From Actinomycetota bacterium (GTDB lineage: Bacteria > Actinomycetota > Acidimicrobiia > Acidimicrobiales > JAJPHE01), in the NCBI GenBank assembly GCA_021325435.1, contig JAJPHE010000129.1, forward strand, positions 1 to 64,000: a stretch of 64,000 nt of DNA. The letters run 5' to 3'. The notes beneath the pieces are model-generated. The model saw nothing but the letters and a program-made list of their open reading frames with translations. It made no database searches and had not been told where the DNA came from. A program made the translations under genes and the position numbers. Shown here piece after piece: positions 1 through 8,856 of the stretch; positions within the stretch are counted from its first letter, which is position 1, and each line of letters begins with the position of its first letter.

Positions 1-2
1 AC

Positions 3-113
3 CTCGTCGAAGCCCTCCGAGACGCCCTCCTCCACCACGACGAACTCATCGGCGACCAAATCCTCGACACCCTCAAAACCGCCCAAACACCCGTCCTCGA
101 CGTCCGCGGCTGA
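3..113 (+). CDS. C-terminal fragment of an unidentified protein, possibly FtsH/M41-like
   Basis: An open frame enters from the left edge and ends at TGA 111-113, giving 36 residues. The tail contains VEALRDALL followed by DELIGDQI, a pattern like the helical end of FtsH/M41-type ATP-dependent proteases, where a short helix is followed by a 'EL.GDEI' segment. Only this short tail is visible, so the family assignment is weak. The codons AAA, CAA and ACA in the last 15 positions are less GC-biased than in neighbouring genes. It points toward the convergent gene at 144-2282. Confidence 0.4.
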   Translation, partial: LVEALRDALLHHDELIGDQILDTLKTAQTPVLDVRG

Positions 114-143
114 GGCGGGGTCGCCGTTGGCGTCCGGCGGGGA

Positions 144-2282
144 CTACTCGGTGATGCCGAGGGCGTCGAGCACGAAGGCGAGGACGAACGCCTCGTCCTT
201 CCAGGCGTCGTAGCGGCCGGAGGGGCCGCGATGGCCGGCGCCCATCTCGGTTTTGAGGAGGATGGGCCGCCCGGAGGTGGTGTGCCGGCGCAGCTTGGCC
301 ACCCACTTGGTCGGCTCCCAGAAGCCGACGCGCGGATCGTTCAGCCCGGACGTGGCGAGAATCGCCGGGTAGGGCAGGTCGGCCACGTTGTCGTAGGGGG
401 AGTAGGACTTCATGTAGGCGTAGACCTCGGGGTCCGCCACCGGGTTCCCCCACTCCTCCCACTCGGTGACGGTGAGGGGCAGGGTCTCGTCGAGGATGGT
501 CGTGAGGCAGTCGACGAAGGGCACCTCGGCGACGATCGCCCCGAACAGCTCGGGCGCGGTGTTGGCCACCGCACCCATCAGCAGCCCACCGGCGCTGCCG
601 CCACGGGCCACGATGCGACCGGCTGATGTCCACCGCTCCTGGACCAGCAGGCGGGCGGCGGCGATGAAGTCCGAGAACGTGTTCCGCTTGCGGAGCAGCT
701 TTCCGTCCTCGTACCAGCGCCGGCCCATCTCGCCACCGCCCCGGATGTGGGCGATGGCGTACACGAAGCCGCGATCCAACAGCGACAGCCGAACCGAGGA
801 GAAGGACGGGTCGATGCTGTGCTCGTAGGAGCCGTAGCCGTAGAGAAAGGCGGGAGCTGACCCGTCGCGGGGGGTGTCTGTCCTCGTCACCAGGGACACC
901 GGCACCCGGGTGCCGTCCTCGGCCGTGGCCCACAGCCGCTCGGTGCGGTAGAGCGAGGGGTCGTACCCGCCAAGGACCGGCTGCTGCTTGAGGAGGCGGC
1001 GCTCCCCGCCATCCATGTCGTAGTCGAAGACCGACTGCGGCGTGATCAGCGACGTGTACCCGAACCGGAGGACCTGGTCGGCATATTCGGGGTTGGCGCC
1101 CCCCCAGACGCTGGCCACCGGCTCGGGAAGCTCGATGGTCCTGATCGATCCGTCGCCCACGGTCAGGATCCGGATCCGCTCCTGGGCCTCGGCCCTTTCG
1201 TAGAGGACGAGGTGGCGCTCGAACGGATCGACGCCGTCGAGCTTCACCTCCGGGTCGTAGGGCACCAGCTCCCGCCACTGGGATCGTCCGGGATTGTCCT
1301 CGGGGGCCTCCACCAGGCGGAAGTTCTCCGCTCCGTCGTTGGTGACTATCAGGAAGCGGTCGCCTTGATGGTCGACGCTGTACTCGATGCCCTGGCGGCG
1401 CGGCTCGACCATCGTCCAATCGCCCTCGGGGTCCTCCGAGCGAAGGACCCGGGCCTCGGATGTCACCTGGCTGGAGCTCGAGCACACGAGGTAGGCGCCG
1501 TCCTTCGTACGCCCGACCCCGAGGAAGAACCGATCGTCGGGCTCCTCCACCACGCGGACATCGTCGTCGGGGTTGCTGCCCAACCGGTGGCGCCACACCT
1601 GATAGGGGCGCATCGCCTCGTCGGGTCGGGTGTAGAAGATCGTGCGGTTGTCCGACGCCCAGGCCAGCCCGTAGTAGACGTCCTCGATCACGTCGGGCAG
1701 ATCCGCCCCGGTGTCCAGATCGCGGAATCGAAGCGTGTACCTCTCGCCGCCGTCGACGTCCATGGAGTAGGCGAGCAACCGGTGGTCCGGGCTTATCTCG
1801 AACCCGCCGACGGCGAAGTAGGAGTGACCCTCGGCCAGCGCGTTCTCATCCAGGAGGACGTGCTCGGCGCCGTCGATCTCCTCCGGGGTGCGCGGCCGCT
1901 CTTCCAACGCCGGGGACCGGGTGCCGGTTCCGGGCGCCGCCCGCCGGCAGTGGATGGGGTACTGCAGCCCCTCGACGGTCCGGGTGTAGTACCACCAGGG
2001 ACCCTTCAGGATCGGCACCGTCAGGTCCGTCTCCTGGATCCGCGAGAGGATCTCCGAATACAGCCGGTCTCGAAGCGGCGCCAGGCGGACCGTCATCGCC
2101 TCCGTGTACCGGTTCTCCGCCTCGAGGTGGGCGAGCACGTCGGGGTCGCCCTTATCCCGCAGCCAGTACCACTCGTCGACCCGCCGGTCGCCGTGCGCCT
2201 CCAGGGTCTCCGGCCGCGACTCGGGCACCGGCGGGACCGGGCTTGCTCCCTCGTCGGGGTTCGAGGCCGGGGCCAGGGACAT
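144..2282 (-). CDS. ptrB: Oligopeptidase B (S9A serine peptidase)
   Basis: A 712-residue prolyl-oligopeptidase-family serine peptidase, cytosolic by lack of a signal peptide. The family cleaves short peptides, and oligopeptidase B members do so after basic residues. An N-terminal beta-propeller precedes the C-terminal alpha/beta-hydrolase domain. The catalytic triad is visible: Ser563 in GGSAGG, Asp649 in SGLNDPRV and His684 in GAGHRG. Length matches the family (about 680-720). The ATG start at 2280-2282 precedes the conserved opening RVDEWYWLRDK. Oligopeptidase B rather than prolyl oligopeptidase is inferred from overall sequence character and the YGYGSYE segment. Confidence 0.9.
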   Translation of the reverse strand: MSLAPASNPDEGASPVPPVPESRPETLEAHGDRRVDEWYWLRDKGDPDVLAHLEAENRYTEAMTVRLAPLRDRLYSEILSRIQETDLTVPILKGPWWYYTRTVEGLQYPIHCRRAAPGTGTRSPALEERPRTPEEIDGAEHVLLDENALAEGHSYFAVGGFEISPDHRLLAYSMDVDGGERYTLRFRDLDTGADLPDVIEDVYYGLAWASDNRTIFYTRPDEAMRPYQVWRHRLGSNPDDDVRVVEEPDDRFFLGVGRTKDGAYLVCSSSSQVTSEARVLRSEDPEGDWTMVEPRRQGIEYSVDHQGDRFLIVTNDGAENFRLVEAPEDNPGRSQWRELVPYDPEVKLDGVDPFERHLVLYERAEAQERIRILTVGDGSIRTIELPEPVASVWGGANPEYADQVLRFGYTSLITPQSVFDYDMDGGERRLLKQQPVLGGYDPSLYRTERLWATAEDGTRVPVSLVTRTDTPRDGSAPAFLYGYGSYEHSIDPSFSSVRLSLLDRGFVYAIAHIRGGGEMGRRWYEDGKLLRKRNTFSDFIAAARLLVQERWTSAGRIVARGGSAGGLLMGAVANTAPELFGAIVAEVPFVDCLTTILDETLPLTVTEWEEWGNPVADPEVYAYMKSYSPYDNVADLPYPAILATSGLNDPRVGFWEPTKWVAKLRRHTTSGRPILLKTEMGAGHRGPSGRYDAWKDEAFVLAFVLDALGITE

Positions 2283-2582
2283 GGCCTGACAGGATCGCGC
2301 GGCTGGCCCCAGGCTCCGCCCCAGAGCGGCCCGCCGGTAGGAGGTCGGGAAAAACGCTGCCAGCCCGGGTGAACAAACGTCCGCGCCGGCGCGACCGGTT
2401 TGTCCATATCTGTTGACGGAACTCGGCAGCCCCTCCGCCTGCCCTCCATAGCGAATGTGCTCTCGGGCGGCCGTCCCTCGAGGGGTTGGCGCTGGCCAGC
2501 ACCTCCAGACGTCAACCTAGGATGACGACAAGGTGGGTCGTGAAGCGCACGTCCGGGCATGTTCCCGGGAGGGGATTTGTTA

Positions 2583-2594
2583 CTATCGCCGTAG
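2583..2594 (+). promoter_or_regulatory. Candidate SUF operator, copy 1 (CTATCGCCGTAG)
   Basis: This partly palindromic 12-mer lies 51 bases before the sufB start and overlaps a possible -10 TACTAT. It matches at 11 of 12 bases the minus-strand copy at 15311-15322 in front of the second sufC. A shared site before two divergent parts of the SUF system suggests a common regulator; an Rrf2-type Fe-S-sensing repressor would be usual, but none is encoded here. Confidence 0.5.
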
Positions 2595-2599
2595 GAGAA

Positions 2600-2615
2600 A
2601 TTCCTGGTCAGGAAT
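2600..2615. promoter_or_regulatory. Perfect inverted repeat in the sufB leader
   Basis: ATTCCTG, two bases, CAGGAAT. The 7-base arms are exact complements and lie 30 bases before the sufB start, just after the CTATCGCCGTAG motif. It may be a second operator half or a small mRNA hairpin. No copy was noticed before the other SUF genes. Confidence 0.4.
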
Positions 2616-2645
2616 GTCCGCGAGCGCCGAGGAGCTGGTCACCTG

Positions 2646-5195
2646 ATGGCAACGACGGATCTCGACCTGGGGCGCTACAAGCTCGGCTGGAGTGACGTCG
2701 AGGAGTACGTCTTCAAGCCGAAGAAGGGCCTCAACGAGGAGATCGTCCGCGAGATGTCGTGGATGAAGGGCGAGCCGGACTGGATGCGCGAGTTCCGGCT
2801 CAAGTCGCTGCGCCACTTCATGCGGCGGCCGATGGCGCCCTGGTTCGCCGTCAACATGCCGGACATCGACTTCAACGACATCTACTACTACATCAAGCCC
2901 ACCGAGAAGCAGGTCAGCAGCTGGGACCAGCTCCCAGACTCCGTCAAGCAGACCTACGAGAAGCTCGGGATCCCCGAGGCCGAGCGCAAGTACCTGGCCG
3001 GCGTCACGGCTCAGTACGAGTGCCTGCGGGGGTCGACTCGGGTGTGGACGTCCCGGGGCATGCGGGCCATCAAGGAGATCGAGGTCGGAGACGAGGTCTT
3101 CTCGCTAGACGAGTCGAGTCGTCGGGTTGTTCGCGCTCCGGTGATTGGACAGAAGTGCTCCGGCGAGAAGGATGTTTTTGAGATTCGGGCCCGAGGCCGA
3201 GTCATTGGCGCTTCCGCCAACCATCCATTCCTGGTACTCCGAGACGAGCGACAAGAAGGTCGGCAGCGACGGCGGTATAAGGCCCGATGGCTGCCAGTGG
3301 AGGAACTTCGAAGCGGCGACCTTGTGGCGATTCCGACGGATCTTCCTGAATTCGGCGAGCCCGCCGCCCTGGTCGTGACCGAGCGCCCTGCCAGCACTAC
3401 CCTTCCCACTGAGACGAGCGATGACTTCTGCTGGTGGGCGGGTCTCTATCTTGGCGACGGATATCTGCACAATCGCAGTGGCTATCTGAGTGTCGAGATC
3501 GCTGTTGATCCCGCGGACCACGCGTTGATCGAAGAGATCAAGCGCGTGACCGCCGAGCTCTTTGGCATAGAGCTACGGCTAGCTGGCGACGGATTACGGC
3601 TCGTTGGACCTGGGACCGCCGCGCTGGCTGAGTTCATCGAGCTCAACGGAATGGGAGGGTCAGCCCACACAAAGCGACTGCCATCATGGGCCTTTGGATT
3701 GCCCCTGAGTCAGCGACTATCGCTGCTTGCTGGTTGCGTCGATGCTGATGGTTATATCCGCTCGACACCTACGAACCGAGACCTATGCATTACTAGCGTC
3801 AATCCCTCTCTACTAGAGGACGTTGTTGAACTGACCGCGCTCTGCGGTATCGGTTCGAGTTCCATCTTGAGTATTCGCAGTCGGCATCCCTTTGACTCGG
3901 ATCGTTGGATGCAGGCGTACAAACTCCAGCTAAGTGGTCGATTCGATCGGATTCCTTGCAGATCACCACGACGAATTGAGCGGCTGAACGCTCGGAAATA
4001 CCACCACACCTTCCGGACCGCCAAAGGGACCACCCTCCGGACCCACACCAGCGAGATGTTGGGATATATCCGGATCGACAGCATTACGCCCGTTGGGGTC
4101 GAGGCTGTCTACGACATCGAAGTGGCGGGACATCACAACTTCATCGCCGAGGGCTTCGTTGTTCACAACTCCGAGGTGGTGTACCACCGCAACCGTGAGG
4201 ACTTGGAGAGCCAGGGCGTCCTCTTCGCCGACATGGACACGGCGCTCCGCGAGTATCCCGAGCTGGTGAAGAGGTACTTCGGCACGGTGATCCCGCCGAA
4301 TGACAACAAGTTCGCCGCCCTGAACTCGGCTGTCTGGTCCGGTGGTTCGTTCATCTACGTGCCTCCCGGCGTGAACGTCAACATGCCCCTTCAGGCGTAC
4401 TTCCGGATCAACGCCGAGAACATGGGCCAGTTCGAGCGGACCCTGATCATCGCCGACGAGGGTTCGCAGGTGCACTACATCGAAGGTTGCTCGGCGCCGG
4501 TGTACACAACGGACTCGCTGCACTCGGCGGTGGTCGAACTGGTGGCGTTGCCCGGCTCGCGGATCACCTATACGACCATCCAGAACTGGTCGAACAACGT
4601 CTACAACCTGGTGACGAAGAGGGCACGCGCCGAGGCGGAGTCCCGCGTGGAATGGATCGACGGGAACATAGGGTCCCGGCTAACCATGAAATATCCTTCG
4701 GTATATCTCATGGGCCCGAAAGCCTCGGGTGAGGTGCTATCCGTGGCCTACGCCGGCCCCGGCCAGCATCAGGACGCGGGGGCGAAGATGGTCCACGCCG
4801 CCCCGGAGACAACTTCGACGATCATCTCCAAGTCCATCTCCAAGGACGGTGGCCGGACCAGCTATCGGGGCCTCGTCCGAGTGGAGGAGGGCGCGGTGCG
4901 TTCGAAGAGCTTCGTGCGTTGCGACGCCCTCATGCTCGACGACGAGAGTCGGTCCGACACCTATCCCTACATGGAGGTCGGTGAGCAGGACGCCCGCATC
5001 GGACACGAGGCGACGGTCTCCAAGGTTGGTGACGACCAGCTCTTCTACCTGATGAGCCGCGGTCTGTCGGAGCAGCAGGCGATGGGGATGATCGTCAACG
5101 GGTTCATCGAGCCGATCACCCGCACCCTGCCCATGGAGTACGCCGTCGAGTGGAGCCGTCTGATCGAGCTGCAGATGGAGGGCTCGGTCGGCTAA
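2646..5195 (+). CDS. sufB: SufB, Fe-S cluster assembly scaffold, with in-frame intein
   Basis: SufB is the scaffold subunit of the SufBCD complex, which assembles Fe-S clusters in the cytosol. The 849-residue precursor consists of an N-extein (residues 1-125), a 383-residue intein (126-508) and a C-extein (509-849). Removing the intein leaves 466 residues, the usual SufB length. The flanks join as AGVTAQYE then [11 protein letters not shown], a normal SufB sequence. The C-extein carries the conserved [13 protein letters not shown] and [14 protein letters not shown]. The stop overlaps that of the convergent methyltransferase gene (TAA/TAG sharing bases). sufD and sufC are separated from it by over 3 kb. 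Confidence 0.97.
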   Translation: MATTDLDLGRYKLGWSDVEEYVFKPKKGLNEEIVREMSWMKGEPDWMREFRLKSLRHFMRRPMAPWFAVNMPDIDFNDIYYYIKPTEKQVSSWDQLPDSVKQTYEKLGIPEAERKYLAGVTAQYECLRGSTRVWTSRGMRAIKEIEVGDEVFSLDESSRRVVRAPVIGQKCSGEKDVFEIRARGRVIGASANHPFLVLRDERQEGRQRRRYKARWLPVEELRSGDLVAIPTDLPEFGEPAALVVTERPASTTLPTETSDDFCWWAGLYLGDGYLHNRSGYLSVEIAVDPADHALIEEIKRVTAELFGIELRLAGDGLRLVGPGTAALAEFIELNGMGGSAHTKRLPSWAFGLPLSQRLSLLAGCVDADGYIRSTPTNRDLCITSVNPSLLEDVVELTALCGIGSSSILSIRSRHPFDSDRWMQAYKLQLSGRFDRIPCRSPRRIERLNARKYHHTFRTAKGTTLRTHTSEMLGYIRIDSITPVGVEAVYDIEVAGHHNFIAEGFVVHNSEVVYHRNREDLESQGVLFADMDTALREYPELVKRYFGTVIPPNDNKFAALNSAVWSGGSFIYVPPGVNVNMPLQAYFRINAENMGQFERTLIIADEGSQVHYIEGCSAPVYTTDSLHSAVVELVALPGSRITYTTIQNWSNNVYNLVTKRARAEAESRVEWIDGNIGSRLTMKYPSVYLMGPKASGEVLSVAYAGPGQHQDAGAKMVHAAPETTSTIISKSISKDGGRTSYRGLVRVEEGAVRSKSFVRCDALMLDDESRSDTYPYMEVGEQDARIGHEATVSKVGDDQLFYLMSRGLSEQQAMGMIVNGFIEPITRTLPMEYAVEWSRLIELQMEGSVG
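3021..4169 (+). other. SufB intein with LAGLIDADG homing endonuclease
   Basis: The intein starts with Cys1 (codon 3021-3023), ends with His382-Asn383 and is followed by Ser+1, all residues needed for class 1 splicing. Block B is SANH with His68; block F is [13 protein letters not shown]. Two dodecapeptide endonuclease motifs are present, AGLYLGDG at about 140-147 and LAGCVDADG at 236-244, both retaining acidic residues, so the endonuclease may be active. Base composition is visibly less GC-rich than the exteins (33 of 60 G/C at 3481-3540 by my count). The frame is open throughout, so splicing is expected. Confidence 0.93.
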
Positions 5196-6004
5196 CGGAC
5201 GGTCGCGGCGACCGCGGCGTGGGGGTCGCCCTTCCACGCCGACACCAATGCGTCGCGCCCGGCCCGGTTACGGAGCAGGCGGAGGGCGCCGACCGACAGG
5301 TCGGGCTTTTCCTGAGCCTTTCCAGGCGGCATGAACAGCCGGACCGGCTTGCCGGTGGGGGAGAAGCCGGCCGCCTCGACCATGCGCACCAGGGCCTCCA
5401 CGTTGGGCTTCCACCACCACGGGCGGCCCATGCCGTCGAGGGTCGCCGCCGGCCTTGCGGCCAGCCCCAGCGACAAGCTGACGGCGTCGACCAGCAGCAG
5501 CGATCCGCTGCACACCTTCCGGACCTTCATGAGGGCCCCGACCGGGTCGCGCAGGTGCAGCAGGAGGCTGCCCACGTAGACGAAGTCGAAGGTCCCCACC
5601 TGAGCGGGGTCGAGGTCGTAGACGCTGAGCTCTCGCCGCTCGACCTTGGAATCGAAGACAGCGGCCGCGAGGGCGAAGCCACTGCCGGGGCGACGACTGC
5701 TGATCTGCTCGATCGCCTCCGGCGGGCTGTTGGCCGGCCAGTCCCACACCCGGGGATCAGGGACGTCGATGGCCATTACCTCGCCCGCCCCTCGGCGTTC
5801 CATGGTGAAGGCCCAGAACCCGTCGAAGGTGCCGATGTCCAGGCACCGACGCCCGGAGAGGTCAGCGGGGAAGGGGATGCGGTCGAGAACCGGACGGGTG
5901 TCGAACCACCCCGGCGTCTCCAAGCCGGGGGCGAGCTCGAGGGTGTGGTACCACCAGGTCTCGGCCACTTGTTTGCGCAGCTCGTCCAGGTCCGCCACGG
6001 GCAT
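5192..6004 (-). CDS. SAM-dependent methyltransferase, CmoB/DUF1698-like
   Basis: A 270-residue class I methyltransferase. The SAM-binding glycine-rich motif appears as [13 protein letters not shown], followed by [27 protein letters not shown] near the N-terminus resembles proteins annotated as tRNA (mo5U34)-methyltransferase-like, although these act on varied substrates. I chose the ATG at 6002-6004 because upstream codons add low-complexity residues and would overlap the divergent gene; TACGGT lies 7 bases before it, suggesting a leaderless transcript. The substrate is unknown, but neighbouring sugar-modifying genes fit surface glycan chemistry as well. Confidence 0.75.
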   Translation of the reverse strand: MPVADLDELRKQVAETWWYHTLELAPGLETPGWFDTRPVLDRIPFPADLSGRRCLDIGTFDGFWAFTMERRGAGEVMAIDVPDPRVWDWPANSPPEAIEQISSRRPGSGFALAAAVFDSKVERRELSVYDLDPAQVGTFDFVYVGSLLLHLRDPVGALMKVRKVCSGSLLLVDAVSLSLGLAARPAATLDGMGRPWWWKPNVEALVRMVEAAGFSPTGKPVRLFMPPGKAQEKPDLSVGALRLLRNRAGRDALVSAWKGDPHAAVAATVR

Positions 6005-6064
6005 GGGTCCGACCGTACTGCCATAGGGCGTGGGGGGAGCGCCGGCGGACGGTAAGAATGACCC

Positions 6065-6844
6065 GTGGCCGACGGACTGCCTCCGGTGAGCTCGCTCGGC
6101 CCAGCGGCCCGCCATTACGCCGGCCGCGACGATGCCGACTCCCAGACCAGCCCGCCCGAGGTGAGTGCCGGCCTCGAACGTTGGCTCAGCCAGGTCGGAG
6201 ACGTTTCACCGCTCCTCGATGTCGGGTGTGGGGTCGGCTCCAACCTCGAGCTGATGCGGGCCCGGGGGCTGTCGGTGATCGGATCGGAGATCTCGCGCCC
6301 GGCGGCGGTGGCGGCCCGAAGGTCGGCGCCGGTGGCGGTGGCCGACGGGATGCGCCTGCCCTTCGCCGACGGCGCCTTCGGCGCCGCCGTGTGCACCGAG
6401 GTGCTCGAACATGTGGACGACCCTCGGGTCGTCTTCGCCGAGATGCAGCGGGTGCTGCGCCCGGGCGCCTTCGCCTACGTGACCGCCCCGAACTACGCCA
6501 ATCTCGCCGGCCTCCACAAGTGGTGGGCGGACCGGCGTACCGGCCGGCACGACTGGAACCCGTGGGGGGCCCACGAGGGGGGCTACGAGGCGTTCATGAC
6601 GGGCCGCCGGCTCGCCGCCGCCGCCGCCCGCCACTTCGAGGTCCTTTCGGTGCGGGGGCTCGACTACGGCCAGGCCCTGACCGGGCGGTTCCCCACCCTC
6701 GACCGACTGGCGACCCAGGCGACGGTCAACCGGGGAGTAACCCGGTTCCTGGAGCTGCTCTACCGCCGCGCGGGGGATCCGGTGATCCGCTGGCACGGGA
6801 TGCACGTCGAGCTGACCCTGCGCCGGCGGGCGGCCCGAGGCTGA
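6065..6844 (+). CDS. Class I SAM-dependent methyltransferase
   Basis: A 259-residue methyltransferase with motif I LLDVGCGVGSNLELM, the acidic end of strand 2 replaced by SVIGSEIS, and the later CTEVLEHVDDP motif typical of the Methyltransf_11 group. It begins with GTG at 6065. TAAGAAT just upstream leaves six bases before the start, consistent with a leaderless message. Its stop overlaps the ATG of the following glycosyltransferase by one base, so the two are coupled. Together with the next two genes it resembles a small surface-polysaccharide modification operon. The substrate cannot be predicted. Confidence 0.8.
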   Translation: MADGLPPVSSLGPAARHYAGRDDADSQTSPPEVSAGLERWLSQVGDVSPLLDVGCGVGSNLELMRARGLSVIGSEISRPAAVAARRSAPVAVADGMRLPFADGAFGAAVCTEVLEHVDDPRVVFAEMQRVLRPGAFAYVTAPNYANLAGLHKWWADRRTGRHDWNPWGAHEGGYEAFMTGRRLAAAAARHFEVLSVRGLDYGQALTGRFPTLDRLATQATVNRGVTRFLELLYRRAGDPVIRWHGMHVELTLRRRAARG

Positions 6845-7776
6845 TGGCCGGGCCCGAGATCAGCGTCGTCATCCCCACCTACCGCCGGCCCCAGCTGCTG
6901 GCCGGGGCTCTGGCGTCGCTGTCCGCCCAGGACATCGACTCGGCCCGTTTCGAGGTGGTGGTGGCCGACGACGGGTCGGGCGACGCCACGCCCCAGGTGG
7001 TGGAGGAGGTGGCGGCCGCCAGGGGCAACGTCAAGCTGGTCAGCCTCGATCGCAACTCGGGCCCGGCGGCAGCCCGCAACCGGGGTGTGGCCGCGGCCAC
7101 CGCCCCGCTGATCCTCTTCATCGACGACGACATCGAGGCCATCCCCGGGCTGGTGCGTACCCACCTGACCACCCACGGGCGAGCGGGCGACCCCAAGTTC
7201 GGGGTGCTCGGCCTGGTGCGGTGGTCAGGCCGGCTCCGGATCACCCGGTTCATGCGGTGGCTGGACCGGTCGGGCCACCAGTTCGCCTACGACACCTGGC
7301 TGTTCCCAGGTCCGGTGGACCCCCCCTACGGGGCCTTCTACACCGCCAACCTCAGCATGCACCGGGTGCTGTTCGAGGAGGTCGGGGGCTTCGACGAGCG
7401 CTTCCCGTACGCCAGCTTCGAGGACCTCGAGCTGGCCTGGCGGCTGTCGCAGCGCGGCTTCCGACTGGAATACCACCCGGAGGCGGTGGCCTTCCACGCC
7501 CGCCCGGTGGACCTGGCCACCTTCCGGCGCAGGACGGCGAACGACGCCGAGTCCGCCCAGATCCTCCGCCAGGTGCAGCCCGACTTCCCGCTGGACGAGG
7601 GCCCCCGCCAGCACGGCTACCTGCGGAGGCGGCGCCGGCTGCTCCTGCAGGCGGTGGCACCGCTGGCCGACCTGGTCGGAAGATCCGACGTCCGAGCCCG
7701 CTGGTACCAGGCGGAGGTGGCCGCCGCCTACCGCGAGGGGATGGCCCGGGCGGCCGGTACGCTCGGCCCGAAGTGA
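6844..7776 (+). CDS. Glycosyltransferase family 2
   Basis: A 310-residue GT-A fold glycosyltransferase. It opens ISVVIPTYRRPQLL, has the nucleotide-binding VVADDGSGD, the PAAARNRGV motif, and the metal-binding LFIDDDIEA. Later come GGFDERFPYASFEDLELAWRL and a basic C-terminus. These are hallmarks of family 2 enzymes that transfer sugars from nucleotide donors to lipid or glycan acceptors. The ATG at 6844 overlaps the upstream TGA (TGATG), which fixes the start and indicates translational coupling. The acceptor is unknown. Confidence 0.88.
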   Translation: MAGPEISVVIPTYRRPQLLAGALASLSAQDIDSARFEVVVADDGSGDATPQVVEEVAAARGNVKLVSLDRNSGPAAARNRGVAAATAPLILFIDDDIEAIPGLVRTHLTTHGRAGDPKFGVLGLVRWSGRLRITRFMRWLDRSGHQFAYDTWLFPGPVDPPYGAFYTANLSMHRVLFEEVGGFDERFPYASFEDLELAWRLSQRGFRLEYHPEAVAFHARPVDLATFRRRTANDAESAQILRQVQPDFPLDEGPRQHGYLRRRRRLLLQAVAPLADLVGRSDVRARWYQAEVAAAYREGMARAAGTLGPK

Positions 7777-7789
7777 GGACCGAACCACT

Positions 7790-8464
7790 GTGAGACCCGA
7801 GCTGCGTGCCCGCCTCCAGCGGCTCCTCTACCGGGCGGAGGAGGTCGCCCGCGACGCCCGCACGATCCGGTCGGGCGACCCCATGGCGGCCCGGTTCGCC
7901 GAGTTCGGAGCCGGCGCCATGGTCGACTGGCCCCAGGTGGCCCTCATCAACCCGGGCAGCATCGCCGTGGGCCGCAACGTCCACATCCGATCCGGTGTCT
8001 GTCTCGAGGCCCTGGCCCCGGCGGGGACGGTCATCATCCGGTTCGGCGACGACGTCCAGGTCGGCTACGGGGTGCGGATGGTCGCCGTCAACGGCATCGA
8101 GGTGGCCCCGGAGGTCGCCATTGGCCACGGCGCCACCCTGGCCGACACCATCCACGACTGGAAGAACGTCGGCGAGGAGGGCATCCGCTGGCAGGCGCCG
8201 CTCAAGACGGGGCGGCCGATGAGAATCGAGCGGGGAGCGTGGATCGGCAACAACACCGTGGCCACCGGGGGAATCACCATCGGGGCCCACGCCATCGTGG
8301 CGCCCAACTCGGTGCTGTCGCGATCGGTGCCGGCGGACTCCATCGTGGCCGGCAACCCGGCCCAGCTGCAGCGCGTCCGGCTCCCTGACGGGACCTGGAA
8401 GTGGCTGGTCGACCCCGACTCGCTGGACCTCGAGGCCCAGGCAGCAGCTGAGCGCCAGGGCTGA
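7790..8464 (+). CDS. Hexapeptide-repeat acyltransferase (LbH fold)
   Basis: A 224-residue protein with left-handed beta-helix repeats: INPGSIAVGRNVHIRSGV, then IGHGATLADTIHDW and, near the C-terminus, GAWIGNNTVATGGITIG and AHAIVAPNSVLSRSVPADSIVAGNPAQ. This is the pattern of O-acetyl- or similar acyltransferases acting on sugars. The GTG start at 7790 lies 13 bases after the glycosyltransferase stop. With the two genes before it, it probably helps build or decorate a glycan. Acyl donor and acceptor are not known. Confidence 0.85.
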   Translation: MRPELRARLQRLLYRAEEVARDARTIRSGDPMAARFAEFGAGAMVDWPQVALINPGSIAVGRNVHIRSGVCLEALAPAGTVIIRFGDDVQVGYGVRMVAVNGIEVAPEVAIGHGATLADTIHDWKNVGEEGIRWQAPLKTGRPMRIERGAWIGNNTVATGGITIGAHAIVAPNSVLSRSVPADSIVAGNPAQLQRVRLPDGTWKWLVDPDSLDLEAQAAAERQG

Positions 8465-8486
8465 CGCCAAGCGCGAGACTGGGGTC

Positions 8487-8831
8487 GTGCCGATGCGCGA
8501 GGACTGCAAGCACTTCCAGAGCCGAACCTACGCGTCCGGCGAGGCCGCCCGCTTCTGTGTCCTCGATCTCGCCCCGGAGGCCCCCTGGAAGTGCCCAGAG
8601 GGCTGCACCTCGTTCGAGCTGCGCACCGCCGATGCCGGCTGGACGCACGGCAGCCTTCAGGCCCCCCCGGTGGAAGAGGAGCCCGATCTGCCTTACGAGG
8701 ACTCGACCGCCCTGCTCGACGAGGCGGAGGACGTGGTGAACGCGGCCGTTCCTGCGGCCATGGCCGAGGCGCTCGCCGATGAGCGCCGCCGCCGCTCCTG
8801 GTGGCGCCGGTGGAGCCACCGTCGCGACTGA
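8487..8831 (+). CDS. Small four-cysteine protein upstream of sufD
   Basis: A 114-residue protein of unknown function. The first 40 residues hold four cysteines (CKHF, FCVLD, KCPEGC), a spacing that could bind zinc or an Fe-S cluster. The C-terminal half is acidic, then helical, and ends in a basic tryptophan-rich tail (WWRRWSHRR). It starts at GTG 8487 or ATG 8493. It lies 25 bases before the proposed sufD start, so it is probably cotranscribed and may have a role in Fe-S assembly; that role is inference from position only. Confidence 0.7.
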   Translation: MPMREDCKHFQSRTYASGEAARFCVLDLAPEAPWKCPEGCTSFELRTADAGWTHGSLQAPPVEEEPDLPYEDSTALLDEAEDVVNAAVPAAMAEALADERRRRSWWRRWSHRRD

Positions 8832-8856
8832 AGCTCTCGCACACAGGAGAAAGCCG

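Larger units (their letters stand above)
2283..2645. promoter_or_regulatory. Divergent intergenic region upstream of sufB and ptrB
   Basis: These 363 bases separate the divergent ptrB and sufB genes. No convincing gene is present; frames crossing it lack domain-like content. Near the sufB side lie three palindromic features: CCGGG-N6-CCCGG at 2553-2568, CTATCGCCGTAG at 2583-2594, and the perfect 7-base inverted repeat ATTCCTG-GT-CAGGAAT at 2600-2615. TACTAT at 2581-2586 could be a -10 element. A GAGGAG Shine-Dalgarno sequence precedes the sufB ATG by about 11 bases. Confidence 0.6.

Noticed and set aside
2093-2560. A 155-codon minus-strand frame through the ptrB-sufB gap
   Set aside because: Proline- and arginine-rich composition without motifs, overlapping the ptrB coding start.
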